A DNA stretch of 64,000 nucleotides from Nonomuraea cavernae. GTDB lineage: Bacteria; Actinomycetota; Actinomycetes; Streptosporangiales; Streptosporangiaceae. The stretch's first letter is position 1. Each line of letters opens with the position of its first letter. Under the pieces are notes generated by a model. The model had not been told where the DNA came from and did no database searches. It saw only the letters and a program-made list of their open reading frames with translations. The position numbers and the translations under genes are program-made. The stretch lies in contig NZ_BMNH01000001.1 of assembly GCF_014646355.1 (NCBI RefSeq), forward strand, positions 586,675-650,674, read 5' to 3'. This document shows positions 9,858-18,802 of the stretch, one piece after another.

Positions 9858-10030
9858 TGGCGACATGGCTAGCAAAGCCCCGGAATCGGGCGGTTTTTCA
9901 CTTCTTGACGGGTTCCATACGCGCAGCGACAGGAAGTTGACGCGATCTCTACGGAGCGACCCCCTCCATGGTGGCGGCGAGGGCACCTCTTGGGGCAAAG
10001 TGAAACAGCGTTTCCCTAGGAGGTCGTGAC

Positions 10031-10849
10031 GTGCGTTATGTGATCATCGGCTGCGGCAACGTGGGCATGGAGCTCGCCCGCCGCTGGACCGGGGCGGGCC
10101 ATCAGGTGACCGGCACCACCACCACACCCGGACGGATCGAGGAGCTGCGGGAGGTCTGCTCCGACGTGGCGGTCCTGCGGGGCAGCGACCGGCCGGCCGT
10201 GGAGCGGGTGACCGACGGGGCCGACGCCGTCGTACTGACCGTCAGCCCGCGCCTCGCCCGCTCCTTCGACGCCGGCCAGCGCGTCGCCGAATACGCGGAC
10301 ACGCTGACCGCGAGCGCGCGGACCGCCGCCGAGGCGCACCCTCGGGTGATCTTCACCAGCTCGGTCTCCGTGTACGGCGCCGGCACTGGAGCCGTGGTGG
10401 ACGAGGAGACGCCGACGACCACCGATCCCGACGCCTCGCCGCGCAACTTCGTCGCCGCCGAGCAGGCCGTGCTCGCCACGGCTGGCGGCGCGGTCGTCCG
10501 CATCCCCGACGTCTACGGCCACCCCCGCGACCTCGACTACCCCACCCGGGTCAAGCTCGCCCACGAGATGCTCGGCGGCAGCGTCCCCTTCTCCGCCGAC
10601 GCGCTGCTCTACCGGATCGACTACCGCGACGCGGCGGCGGCGCTCGACTTCGTGGTGAGCGAGGGCCTGACCGGCATCTACAACGCCGTCCCCGACGCGG
10701 TCACGCCCCGGACGAACAAGGAGCTGTTCGGCGAGATCTGCGCCGCCGAGGGGTGGCCGGCACTGACCTTCCGCGGCGAGATCAGGACGCCGACCGTTCC
10801 GCTGAGCTCCGCCAAGCTCCGGGCCGCCGGGTTCTCCTTCGCCCACTGA
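10031..10849 (+). CDS. NAD(P)-dependent epimerase/dehydratase-like protein (extended SDR)
   Basis: A 272-residue Rossmann-fold protein divergent from the kdp operon. The N-terminus has a GCGNVGMELA nucleotide-binding loop (GxGxxG type), then a region with SSVSVYGAG, where the Tyr fits the SDR position but the usual YxxxK lysine is not obvious. The C-terminal half (YRIDYRDAAAALDFV, GIYNAVPD) matches epimerases that act on sugar nucleotides or related compounds. Substrate unknown. GTG start at 10031 is set by AGGAGG 7 nt upstream. Cytosolic. Confidence 0.8.
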   Translation: MRYVIIGCGNVGMELARRWTGAGHQVTGTTTTPGRIEELREVCSDVAVLRGSDRPAVERVTDGADAVVLTVSPRLARSFDAGQRVAEYADTLTASARTAAEAHPRVIFTSSVSVYGAGTGAVVDEETPTTTDPDASPRNFVAAEQAVLATAGGAVVRIPDVYGHPRDLDYPTRVKLAHEMLGGSVPFSADALLYRIDYRDAAAALDFVVSEGLTGIYNAVPDAVTPRTNKELFGEICAAEGWPALTFRGEIRTPTVPLSSAKLRAAGFSFAH

Positions 10850-10868
10850 CCGCCCCGGTCCGGCTTCA

Positions 10869-10942
10869 CCTTACGGCCGGGCAGGGAAGCTTCGCCGTAC
10901 GGCTGGGCAGGGAAGCTTCGCCGTACGGCCGGGCAGGGGAAG
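10869..10942. repeat. 26-bp tandem repeat (about 2.9 copies)
   Basis: Downstream of the epimerase gene, a 26-bp unit containing TACGGCYGGGCAGGGAAGCTT occurs nearly three times in tandem. It is followed by two copies of a GAGCGGATCGGA-like 12-mer (10944-10955 and 10976-10987). No coding meaning. It lies between the epimerase stop and aroQ. Confidence 0.7.
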
Positions 10943-11035
10943 AGGAGCGGATCGGACCCGGCTGGGCAGGAGACGAGGAACGGATCGGAGAGGATTGGGC
11001 GCAGCTCCGAGAAGTCCACCCGAATCGAGGCACCC

Positions 11036-11485
11036 ATGGCATCGGTCCTGATACTCAACGGCCCCAACCTCAACCTGCTCGGCACCCGCAGGCCCGAGGT
11101 CTACGGCTCGACCACGCTGGCCGAGGTCGAGGAGCTGTGCCGGCAGGAGGCCGGGAAGCTCGGGCTCGACGTCGACTTCCGTCAGTCCAACCACGAGGGC
11201 CAGCTGATCGACTGGATCCAGGAGGCGGGCCCCGAGGTGAAGGCCGGCCGGTCCATCGGCGCGGTGTTCAACGCCGGGGCCTACACCCACACCTCGGTCG
11301 CCCTGCACGACGCCGTCGAGAGCGTCGAGCTGCCCGTGATCGAGGTGCACATCTCCAACGTGCACCGGCGCGAGCCGTTCCGGCACCACTCCTACCTGTC
11401 GCCGGTCGCCCGCGGCATCGTCGTCGGCTTCGGCGTGTACGGCTACGTCCTGGCCATCAACGGCCTGTTCCAGGCCACCCGCTGA
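11036..11485 (+). CDS. aroQ: Type II 3-dehydroquinate dehydratase
   Basis: A 149-residue enzyme converting 3-dehydroquinate to 3-dehydroshikimate in the shikimate pathway (or in quinate degradation). Conserved motifs are ILNGPNLNLLGTR with flexible-loop Arg/Tyr (RRPEVYG), FRQSNHEG, FNAGAYTHTSVALHDA, and EVHISNVHRREPFRHHS. Full family length, dodecameric in homologues. GAGG lies 5 nt before the ATG. No other aro genes are adjacent, so it may act in a dispersed shikimate pathway. Confidence 0.95.
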   Translation: MASVLILNGPNLNLLGTRRPEVYGSTTLAEVEELCRQEAGKLGLDVDFRQSNHEGQLIDWIQEAGPEVKAGRSIGAVFNAGAYTHTSVALHDAVESVELPVIEVHISNVHRREPFRHHSYLSPVARGIVVGFGVYGYVLAINGLFQATR

Positions 11486-11503
11486 CCGTGAGCAGACCGG
11501 CCG

Positions 11504-13093
11504 TCAGAACCGGCGCGACCGGCGCAGGTCCGAGGGCCGGCCGTCGGGGTCGACCGCGAGCCGGTACAACGGCATGGCCAGCGCCCGCCTCAGCCGCCCC
11601 AGCTCCGGCTGAGGGTGCGGGCGCAGCCGCCCGGGCGGGCGCGCCCCCCGGCGGCCACCGCGATGCCAGGACTCCAGGCGCCGCGCCGACTCGGCGAACG
11701 CCTCGAAGGCGACCTTCGGATCGCACAGCTCGTCCACGTCGTCCGGGTCGCGGTCGAGGTGCTCGGCGGCCAGCGCGAGCCGCAGCCGCCTGGCGAACAC
11801 GCGGGCACCGCCGGGCGGGCGCGGGTCCCGCTCCTCGTCCACGACCGCGCAGCTCAGCTCCGAGTCGTACGTCCACGACCGCAGGTTGACGTTGTCGGAC
11901 CCGACGCTCGCCCACACGTCGTCCACCACGCACGCCTTCGCGTGCACGTACACCGGCGTGCCGGCGTGGTTCTCCAGGTCGTAGACCGCGACCCGGTCGC
12001 CGCCCGCCTGCCGGAGCCGGGCGAGCGCCTCGCTCCTGCCGATCAGGCTGGCGGGGCCGGCCAGCCAGCCGTCCTGGTCGGGGTGGCGCGGCACCACGAT
12101 GACCATGCGGAGCTCCGGCTCGCGTTCCAGCGCCTCGGCGAACGGCTCGATCACCTCGGTCGACCACAGGTACTGGTCCTCCAGGTAGACGAGCGTGCTC
12201 GCCCGGCGCAGCACCTTCTGGTAGGCGCGCGCCACGCTCCGCTCCCCCCTCGGGGCGAACGGGTAGGCGCCGCGCCGGTGAGGATAGGTGCGCAGCAGTT
12301 GCACGGCATGGGTCCCGGCCGGGTCCGGCGGCGGCCCGGGAGGGGGCAGCGGCGGCACGTCGTCCATCCGCTGGAAGTGGTCGCGTAATCGCCGGAGCGG
12401 CTGGCGGGTCGCGGGGGCCGGGTCCTCCCAGCGTTCGCGGAAGACCTTCTCCACCTCGGCCACGGCCGGCCCGTGGATCGCCACCTGGAGATCGTGCCAG
12501 GGCGGGCGCTCGCCGTACACGTCGGGCATGGGCGCGGCCTGCGGGTCACCGCCGTGCCGGGCGTCGTCGCGGCGGCTGTGGCACAGGTCGATGCCGCCGA
12601 CGAAGGCCACGTCCCGCGCCGAACCCGACGAGTGGCGCAGCACGACGAACTTCTGGTGGTGCGAGCCGCCGGGCCGTACCCGCGTGTCGAGCACGGCCTG
12701 CCCGCCGGCCTCCTCGATGTCCGCGCCGAGGCGCCGGTTCTCGGCGGCGCTGAACCGCAGCAGGTCGAGGTGCGATCGCCAGATCAGCCCCCTGACCAGC
12801 GCTCCCTTGCCCGCCGCGCGGGCCATCGCGCTCGCCACCCGCGGGCCGCCGTCGCTCAGCCGCTCGTCGGGATCGCCGCGCCAGTCGGCGAACAGCAGCA
12901 GGTCGTCGCGGCCGAGCCCGTCGAGCCGCTCCTGAAGTTCGGTGAAGTACGTGGCGCCGTGGGCGAGCGGGCGCACCAGGTTTCCCGTCGACCAGGCGGC
13001 CAGCCGGGTGGACGGATTGTCGCGTTCCTCCTCAGTGAGGAACCAGTCCGTGAGCCCCATTCGAGCCGGGCTACCCGGTCGCCCCGGGTTCAT
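11504..13093 (-). CDS. Phospholipase D-family phosphodiesterase
   Basis: A 529-residue protein with two HKD-type motifs: an N-terminal variant HHQKFVVLRHSSG (His-x-Lys present, Asp position substituted) and a canonical C-terminal YVHAKACVVDD followed by GSDN. A central DLQVAIHGPAVAEVEKVFRERWED segment and YLEDQYLWS are typical of PLD/cardiolipin-synthase-like proteins. It may hydrolyse or transfer phosphatidyl groups. I see no signal peptide. The upstream ATG overlaps the preceding gene by 23 nt. An internal ATG at 13060 (MGLTDWFLTEEER) would remove the overlap and is an equally good start. Confidence 0.85.
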   Translation of the reverse strand: MNPGRPGSPARMGLTDWFLTEEERDNPSTRLAAWSTGNLVRPLAHGATYFTELQERLDGLGRDDLLLFADWRGDPDERLSDGGPRVASAMARAAGKGALVRGLIWRSHLDLLRFSAAENRRLGADIEEAGGQAVLDTRVRPGGSHHQKFVVLRHSSGSARDVAFVGGIDLCHSRRDDARHGGDPQAAPMPDVYGERPPWHDLQVAIHGPAVAEVEKVFRERWEDPAPATRQPLRRLRDHFQRMDDVPPLPPPGPPPDPAGTHAVQLLRTYPHRRGAYPFAPRGERSVARAYQKVLRRASTLVYLEDQYLWSTEVIEPFAEALEREPELRMVIVVPRHPDQDGWLAGPASLIGRSEALARLRQAGGDRVAVYDLENHAGTPVYVHAKACVVDDVWASVGSDNVNLRSWTYDSELSCAVVDEERDPRPPGGARVFARRLRLALAAEHLDRDPDDVDELCDPKVAFEAFAESARRLESWHRGGRRGARPPGRLRPHPQPELGRLRRALAMPLYRLAVDPDGRPSDLRRSRRF

Positions 13094-15374
13094 GCGTCAG
13101 CAGCGACCAGACGGCCTCCGGGGTCAGCGGCGTCCTGGTCACCCGGTCGGCGATCTCCGGGAGGGCGGCGGCCACCGCGTTGCCGATGGCGGCGGGCGGC
13201 CCGATCGTCCCGGCCTCACCGGCGCCCTTCATGCCGCCGGGCGTGATCGGCGAGGGTGTCTCCAGCATCACGACGTGGATGTCGGGGATCTCGCGCGTCG
13301 TCGGCAGGAGGTACTCGGTGACGGGCTGCCCGTCGTCGGTGTAGACGATCTCCTCGGTCAGCGCCATGCCGATGCCCTGCGCGATGCCGCCGCGCAGCTG
13401 GCCCTCGACGATGGCCGGGTTCACCTGCACGCCCGAGTCGCCGACGGCCCAGTAGCCCTCCACCTCCACGGCCCCCGTCTCGGGATCGACCGCGACGGCC
13501 GCGGCGTGCGCCCCGTAGGCGAAGGTGTAGGCCACGGGGTCGTAGCTGACCCGTTCCTCCAGCCCCGGCGACATGCCCTCAGGTAGGTCCCAGCCGCGCC
13601 ACGCCGACGTCGCGATCTCCCGGAACGTCAGGGCCGCCCGCGGGTCCCCCTTCACCTGTACGGCGGAGCCCGCGAACTCCAGGTCCTCCGGGGCCGCCTC
13701 CAGCCGATGGGCCGCGATGGCCACGATCTTGTCCCGGAGCCGCGCCGCGGCCTGCGTGAGCGCGCCCCCGCCCACCGCGAGCGAACGGCTGGCGATGGAC
13801 CCGATCGAGGAGTACGGCGTGACGGCGGTGTCGCCGAGCACCACCCGCACCCGCTCGAACGGCACCCCGACCCGGTCGGCGGCGATCTGGGCCAGCGCCG
13901 TCTCGATGCCCTGCCCCATGGCCGCCACGCCCGACGAGACCACGACCGACGCGTCCGGCTCCATCCGCAGCACCGCGGTCTCGTAACCGCCCGCCAGCAT
14001 GCCGGTCGCCTTCATGGCCATCGACGGGCCCAGCCCGGTGGCCTCCACGTGGCAGGAGAACCCGATCCCGCGGCGGCGCCCGTCGCCTCCCGCCGGCGGC
14101 TCGACCAGGTCGCGGAGCGTCCGCAGGGCGCGCGGATAGTCGCCGGAGTCGTACGGCTGGTAGGTCCTGGTGGTGCAGGGCAGTTCGTCCGGCCCGAGCA
14201 GGTTGCGCAGCCGCAGCTCCACGGGGTCCACACCGAGCCGCCGGGCCGCCTCGTCGACCAGCCGCTCGCGGGTCCAGGTGGCCTCGGGCTGGCCGAAGCC
14301 CCGGTAGGAGCCGGTCGGCGTGGTCGTGGTGACGACGCCGCGCAGCCGTACCGCGACCCGGTCGAAGCGGTAGGGGCCGGGCAGCGTGATGGCCGTAACC
14401 GAGAACGGCGAGATGCCGACGTTGGACGGGTGGCCGCCGAGGTCGCCGACCACGTCGGCGTGCAGGGCCACGAACCGCCCGTCGGCGTCGAGCGCCAGCC
14501 GGGCCCGGTGCACGGCGGGCCGCGCCGGCAGCGTGGCGACCAGGCGGTCGCCGGGCGACTCGGTCCAGCTCACCGGGCGGATCAGCCGCATCGCGGCCAG
14601 GCAGACGAGCGCCTCGTCCGGGTAGAGGTGCTCCTTCCCGCCGAACCCGCCGCCCGCCTCGCGGCTGACCACGCGCACCCGGTCCTGCGTCAGCCCGAGC
14701 GCTTCCGCGACGTGCTCGCGTACGTGGTGCGGAGCCTGCGTGGACGTGCGGACGGTGAGCTCATCGCCGTCGAAGGACGCGACGATCCCGCGCGGCTCGA
14801 TGGGGTGGGGCGTGGCCCGGCCGAAGCCGAACGTCAGCTCCACGACGTGCTCCGCGCCCGCGATGGCCTCGTCGCAGTCGGGGTCGCCGAGCACGGAGTC
14901 GGTGACCAGGTTGGTGCCCCATTCGGGATAGAGCAGCGGAGCCCCGGGATCCAGCGCCCGCTCGATCCCGATGACCGCGGGCAGCTCGTCGAACTCCAGG
15001 TCGACCAGCCCGGCCGCGTCAGCGGCGGCCTCCGGCGTCTCGGCGACCACCAGCACGAGCGGCTGGCCCACGTAGCGGACCGCTTCGTCCAGCACCGGAT
15101 AGGACGTGTGACGCTGGCCGGCCGCGAGGGTGACGCAGGGCAGGCGGACGGCGTCCGCCTCGGCCGGGGTGATGACGTCGAGCAGGCCCTCGACCGTCCA
15201 GGCCGCCTTGGCGTCGCAGCCGACCAGCCGCCCGTGGGCGATGGGGCTGCGGACCACGACGGCGTGGGCCATGCCCGGCAGCCGTACGTTGCCGACGTAT
15301 CCGGCCCGGCCGGTGAGCAGCCGGGCGTCCTCCCTGCGCGGTTTCCTGGCGCCTATCTGTCTCCCGTCACCCAT
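13071..15374 (-). CDS. Molybdopterin-binding large subunit of a xanthine/CO dehydrogenase-type hydroxylase (orphan)
   Basis: A 767-residue large subunit (CoxL/XdhB type). Evidence: N-terminal a/b-hammerhead RREDARLLTGRAGYVGNV; EAGGGFGGKEHLYPDEA, which contacts the cofactor; GSYRGFGQPEA, resembling the AYRGAGR of non-CO form II enzymes rather than the AYxCSFR of true CO dehydrogenases; and the catalytic-Glu region MKGAGEAGTIGPPAAIGNA. It hydroxylates an aldehyde, purine or similar substrate. The FAD and 2Fe-2S subunits that normally sit beside it are missing here, so partners must be encoded elsewhere or the gene is a stranded remnant. The 3' end overlaps the PLD gene. Confidence 0.9.
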   Translation of the reverse strand: MGDGRQIGARKPRREDARLLTGRAGYVGNVRLPGMAHAVVVRSPIAHGRLVGCDAKAAWTVEGLLDVITPAEADAVRLPCVTLAAGQRHTSYPVLDEAVRYVGQPLVLVVAETPEAAADAAGLVDLEFDELPAVIGIERALDPGAPLLYPEWGTNLVTDSVLGDPDCDEAIAGAEHVVELTFGFGRATPHPIEPRGIVASFDGDELTVRTSTQAPHHVREHVAEALGLTQDRVRVVSREAGGGFGGKEHLYPDEALVCLAAMRLIRPVSWTESPGDRLVATLPARPAVHRARLALDADGRFVALHADVVGDLGGHPSNVGISPFSVTAITLPGPYRFDRVAVRLRGVVTTTTPTGSYRGFGQPEATWTRERLVDEAARRLGVDPVELRLRNLLGPDELPCTTRTYQPYDSGDYPRALRTLRDLVEPPAGGDGRRRGIGFSCHVEATGLGPSMAMKATGMLAGGYETAVLRMEPDASVVVSSGVAAMGQGIETALAQIAADRVGVPFERVRVVLGDTAVTPYSSIGSIASRSLAVGGGALTQAAARLRDKIVAIAAHRLEAAPEDLEFAGSAVQVKGDPRAALTFREIATSAWRGWDLPEGMSPGLEERVSYDPVAYTFAYGAHAAAVAVDPETGAVEVEGYWAVGDSGVQVNPAIVEGQLRGGIAQGIGMALTEEIVYTDDGQPVTEYLLPTTREIPDIHVVMLETPSPITPGGMKGAGEAGTIGPPAAIGNAVAAALPEIADRVTRTPLTPEAVWSLLTHEPGATG

Positions 15375-15420
15375 GGACCGATTGTGAACTCGCTCACACG
15401 GGCGGTCCAGACGCCGAGGG

Positions 15421-15819
15421 CTACCGGGCGCGCCGCCAGTCGGACACCACGCGCTCGACGTCGAAGGGCATCAGGTTGAGCGGCGGGCCGGACAGTCCTG
15501 TCCTGATCGCCTCGCGGATCCTCGCGTTGATCTCCTCCACGATCCGCCTGGCCTCGGCCTCGGTCCGGGCGCCCAACGCGTCGGCCAGGGCCTGCTCGGC
15601 CTCCTTGCGCAGGGCGAGCGTCGGCGGCAACGGCATGGAGAGATGCTCGCTCTCCAGCTTCTGCTTGATCCACCACAGCTCGTCGGTGGCCTCGTTGCGG
15701 TCGGGGAGCGGCTTGCCCTTGCCCGGCAGGTCGTCGAACTCGCCACGCTCCTCCGCCTCGCGGATCTGCCGGTCTATCCACGACTCGAACTGCATGCCGA
15801 GGGGTCTGCGCTCCGTCAC
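15421..15819 (-). CDS. DUF1992 (DnaJ-C28-like) protein
   Basis: A 132-residue soluble protein with the DUF1992 signature: ESWIDRQIREAEERGEFDDLPGKGKPL, followed by two long amphipathic helices (LALRKEAEQALADAL, EARRIVEEINARIREAI). The same domain occurs in eukaryotic DNAJC28. Biochemical role unknown. It lies 46 bp upstream of the molybdenum hydroxylase start on the same strand and may be co-transcribed. Confidence 0.88.
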   Translation of the reverse strand: MTERRPLGMQFESWIDRQIREAEERGEFDDLPGKGKPLPDRNEATDELWWIKQKLESEHLSMPLPPTLALRKEAEQALADALGARTEAEARRIVEEINARIREAIRTGLSGPPLNLMPFDVERVVSDWRRAR

Positions 15820-16037
15820 AATGCGGCTCCCGGGATGTCGTGCCCTCCCGACCAGGCTACCCAGAGCCCGCGCGGTCTCCCCACGGGTGAACGTGCCGGA
15901 CTAACGGGAGATCTCGCCGTCCCCATGTGGCTCGCGCACCGCCTGAGTAGACTCGGCGAGGTTCAACCGGCCGACATCTGCACGGAGAGGCTCTCGCCAC
16001 GGGCGGCGCGCTCGGCCCCGTCCTGTTTGGGAGTCAC

Positions 16038-17444
16038 GTGAGCCGCGGGCTTGTCGATGCGCCGCCTTCCCCGTCACCGAGCACGTCGCGCCGCGCCGGT
16101 GTGCGCTGGCTGCGCTGGTCGATCGCGATCGCGCTGGCGTTGGTGCTGCTGGTCGTGGGCACCACGGCCGTCATCTACGTCAAACTGACCGGCAACGTCA
16201 AGCACATCGAGGTCACCCAGGACGACCTGGGCGCGACCCGCCCGCCCAAGGTGGCGGGCACCGCGATGAACGTGCTGATCGTCGGCTCCGACCAGCGTGA
16301 CGGCAAGAACGCCAGGTACGGCCGGACCCCGGGCGAGCGCACCGACACGATCATGCTCGCGCACGTCTCGTCCCGGCGTGACACCGCGATCGTGGTCAGC
16401 TTCCCCCGCGACTCGCTGGTGCAGCTCCCCTTCTGCCGCGCGAAGGGCGCCCTGCCCGGCCAGCGGCCGCACCTCGGCATGATCAACGAGTCGTTCAACT
16501 CCGGCGGCATCACCTGCACCTGGAAGACGATCGAGGCGCTGACCGGCATCCACATCGACCACTTCGTCAAGGTCGACTTCACCGGCTTCAAGAGCATGGT
16601 CGACGCCGTCGGCGGCGTCGAGGTCTGCCTGCCGGAGCGGGTCGACGACACCAAGGCGCTGCTCCACCTGCCCGCCGGGCGGCAGACGCTCGACGGCGAG
16701 CAGGCGCTCGGCTACGTCCGAGCCCGCTACAGCCTCGGCGACGGCTCCGACATCGGCCGCATCCAGCGCCAGCAGATGTTCATCGCGTCGATGGTCCAGA
16801 AGGTGATGAGCGGCGAGACGCTGACCAACCCCGCCAGACTCCTCGGCTTCCTCGACGCCGGCACCAAGGCCGTCACCACCGACCCCGGCCTCACGCCCGG
16901 CGTGATGAAGGACCTGGCCGGCAGCCTCCAAGGCCTCACCGCCGGGCAGATCCGCTTCATCACCACGCCGTGGCACTACTCACTGAGCCAGCCGGGCCGC
17001 GTCGAGTGGGTCCAGCCGCAGGCGACGCGGCTCTTCCGGCTCGTCGCCAGGGACAGTGGGCCGGAGCGCGTCAAGGGGGGCCAGACGAAGGTCTCCCGGT
17101 CGAAGGTCCAGATCGAGCTGCGCAACGGCACCTATCGGGGCGGTCTCGGCTCGCAGGTGGCCGCCGCGCTGGAGCAGCGGGGCTATCACATCACCAAGGT
17201 CACCGACGCGGCGCGAAAGCCGCAGGCGAAGACCTTGATCCTCTACTCGCCGAACGGCGAGACGAGAGTGCCGACGCTGGCCACGGATCTGATCACCGCC
17301 ACGCCCAGGCCGGTGCCCGGCGCGCGGACCAGCCGCCTGGTGCTGGTCGTCGGCGACGACTGGAAGGGGCTCAAGGCCCTGCGCACGGGTGACACCGACG
17401 CGCTCGACGGGTTCGACGCCACCCACGACACCTGCGCCGCGTGA
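16038..17444 (+). CDS. LytR-CpsA-Psr (LCP) family cell-wall glycopolymer ligase
   Basis: A 468-residue membrane-anchored protein: short cytoplasmic N-terminus, one transmembrane helix (about 27-52), LCP domain (about 75-300; NVLIVGSDQRDG, RTDTIMLAHV, SFPRDSLVQLP, VDAVGGVEVCLPE, YVRARYSLGDGSDIGRIQRQQ) and a C-terminal LytR_C domain (about 350-450). LCP enzymes transfer lipid-linked glycopolymers onto peptidoglycan outside the membrane. The conserved Arg/Asp residues are present. GTG start at 16038 behind TTGGGAG. A second LCP gene at 41.9 kb has a different topology. Confidence 0.93.
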   Translation: MSRGLVDAPPSPSPSTSRRAGVRWLRWSIAIALALVLLVVGTTAVIYVKLTGNVKHIEVTQDDLGATRPPKVAGTAMNVLIVGSDQRDGKNARYGRTPGERTDTIMLAHVSSRRDTAIVVSFPRDSLVQLPFCRAKGALPGQRPHLGMINESFNSGGITCTWKTIEALTGIHIDHFVKVDFTGFKSMVDAVGGVEVCLPERVDDTKALLHLPAGRQTLDGEQALGYVRARYSLGDGSDIGRIQRQQMFIASMVQKVMSGETLTNPARLLGFLDAGTKAVTTDPGLTPGVMKDLAGSLQGLTAGQIRFITTPWHYSLSQPGRVEWVQPQATRLFRLVARDSGPERVKGGQTKVSRSKVQIELRNGTYRGGLGSQVAAALEQRGYHITKVTDAARKPQAKTLILYSPNGETRVPTLATDLITATPRPVPGARTSRLVLVVGDDWKGLKALRTGDTDALDGFDATHDTCAA

Positions 17445-17590
17445 CGGTCGCGGAAGCGATGGGTGTGGAGGGCCGGCCGGCCTCGCCGCCGTGAGGTGCG
17501 GAGCCGTCCGCGGCCCTCGGGACCCGAGCGGGCTCCGGAGGCCGGACGGCCCGACACGTCACCTGCGCGCGCCGACCAGGCTGGCCCGCG

Positions 17591-17761
17591 TCATTGCGCG
17601 CGCTCGGACTCCTGCTCGGACCCCGCGTTCGCGTGCATCTCGTCTCGCCCGGTGTCCGCGCCTAGTTCCTCGCGGAGCCGGTCGTAGTCGATGTTGTGAT
17701 TGGTGTACTTCAGCTGGCGAGCGACCTTCGTCTGCTTCGCCTTGGCTCTTCCTCGACCCAT
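17591..17761 (-). CDS. DUF3073 family small basic protein
   Basis: A 56-residue ORF starting at ATG 17761 with GGGAG 6 nt upstream. Its N-terminus MGRGRAKAKQTKVARQLKY is the near-invariant signature of the actinobacterial DUF3073 family. The C-terminus is acidic and variable (TGRDEMHANAGSEQESERAQ). Role unknown; in many actinobacteria it sits near purine biosynthesis genes, which is not the case here. Convergent with LCP, divergent from ArsR (57-bp to 87-bp shared upstream region depending on the ArsR start). Confidence 0.93.
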   Translation of the reverse strand: MGRGRAKAKQTKVARQLKYTNHNIDYDRLREELGADTGRDEMHANAGSEQESERAQ

Positions 17762-17848
17762 GGCTACTCCCTAGTCCCCGCGCTCATCCTAGCCAACAAC
17801 CTTACGACTTGAAGAATTATGCAACTGAACTGGATTAGTGTGGGCAGT

Positions 17849-18181
17849 ATGCACGTGGAGGTCTATCAGGCCAAGGCTGATTTCTTCCGAACTCTCGGCC
17901 ACCCCGCTCGCATCCGAGTGTTGGAGCTACTCCAGGAAGGCCCGCTTCCCGTCCGGGATCTTCTGACTCAGATCGACATCGAGGCTTCGAGCCTCTCCCA
18001 GCAGCTGGCGGTCCTGCGCAGAGCCGGGATCGTGAGCGCCATCCGCGAAGGCAGCACCGTCGTCTACACCCTGGCCACCCCCGAACTGGCCGACCTGCTC
18101 GGCGCGGCCCGGCGCATCCTCACCGACATGCTGGCCGATCAGGGCGAGCTGCTGGCGGAGCTGCGCGCCGAGGTCCCCTGA
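17849..18181 (+). CDS. ArsR-family winged-helix regulator
   Basis: A 110-residue dimeric repressor-type protein (MHVEVYQAKADFFRTLGHPARIRVLELL). The helix-turn-helix is at about 35-65 (VRDLLTQIDIEASSLSQQLAVLRRAG) and a beta-wing follows (REGSTVVYTL). The classical metal-binding CxC of ArsR/SmtB alpha-3 is absent, so it is likely not a metal sensor. An in-frame ATG at 17819 exists. I chose 17849 because family members start at this residue. No ribosome-binding site is obvious before either, so the transcript may be leaderless. Confidence 0.88.
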   Translation: MHVEVYQAKADFFRTLGHPARIRVLELLQEGPLPVRDLLTQIDIEASSLSQQLAVLRRAGIVSAIREGSTVVYTLATPELADLLGAARRILTDMLADQGELLAELRAEVP

Positions 18182-18220
18182 CCGAACTCCGGCCGGCGGC
18201 GCGGACGGAGCTCCTTCAAC

Positions 18221-18279
18221 ATTCCTATAGAGACAGGTCGAAGCTAGAACCTCCTGTCGAGATATGTCAGCATAGGAAT
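18221..18279 (+). promoter_or_regulatory. Nested inverted-repeat operator upstream of padR-like gene
   Basis: An 8-bp perfect inverted repeat, ATTCCTAT (18221-18228) and ATAGGAAT (18272-18279), encloses a second perfect repeat, GACAGG (18232-18237) and CCTGTC (18253-18258). Each outer arm is extended as ATTCCTAT-N3-GACA. The right arm ends directly at the ATG of the PadR gene, so bound regulator would block initiation. Autoregulation by PadR is the likely use (inference). Confidence 0.6.
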
Positions 18280-18792
18280 ATGAGTCTTCGACACGCCGCA
18301 CTCGGGCTCCTGTCCGAGGGACCCGCGAGCGGATACGACCTGATGAAGCTGTTCGAGGTCTCGCTCTCCAACACGTGGCCCGCCACGCAGAGCCAGCTCT
18401 ACGCGGAGCTGGGCAAGCTGGCCGACGCCGGCCTCGTGGACGTGGTGGCGGAGGGGCCGCGCGGCCGCAAGGAATACGCGATCACCCCCGAGGGGCTGAC
18501 CGAGCTGCGCCGCTGGATCACCGACGTCGAGCCGGCCAGGGCGACGCGCAGCGACATGCTGCTGCGGGTCTTCTTCCTCGCCCAGATCTCACCCGAGCGG
18601 GCCCGCGGCTACCTCCACCGCCAGGCCGAGCTGTCCGGCAAGGAGGCAGAGCGCCTGGAGGGCGTCCGCGGGTTCGTCGAGAGCGGCACCGACAACCTGT
18701 CCGTCTACGGCCGCATCGCCCTCGAGTACGGCCTGCGCATCAGCAGGGCGCAGCAGGAGTGGGCCGAATGGGCCGAAGAGCAGATTCGGTAG
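18280..18792 (+). CDS. PadR-family transcriptional regulator
   Basis: A 170-residue regulator with the PadR winged helix at 1-85 (MSLRHAALGLLSEGPASGYDLMKLFE; NTWPATQSQLYAELGKLADAGLV) and a C-terminal PadR/Vir-type helical dimerisation domain (about 95-170). The start is fixed by the invariant MSLRHA...GLL N-terminus. It abuts the operator, so the mRNA may be leaderless. It precedes menB by 10 bp and may be co-transcribed with it. Confidence 0.92.
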   Translation: MSLRHAALGLLSEGPASGYDLMKLFEVSLSNTWPATQSQLYAELGKLADAGLVDVVAEGPRGRKEYAITPEGLTELRRWITDVEPARATRSDMLLRVFFLAQISPERARGYLHRQAELSGKEAERLEGVRGFVESGTDNLSVYGRIALEYGLRISRAQQEWAEWAEEQIR

Positions 18793-18802
18793 GCTCTCGC
18801 CC

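Noticed and set aside
9809..10030. c-di-AMP (ydaO-type) or potassium riboswitch upstream of kdp
   Set aside because: The leader is short and shows only a 6-bp inverted repeat, with none of the conserved riboswitch core.
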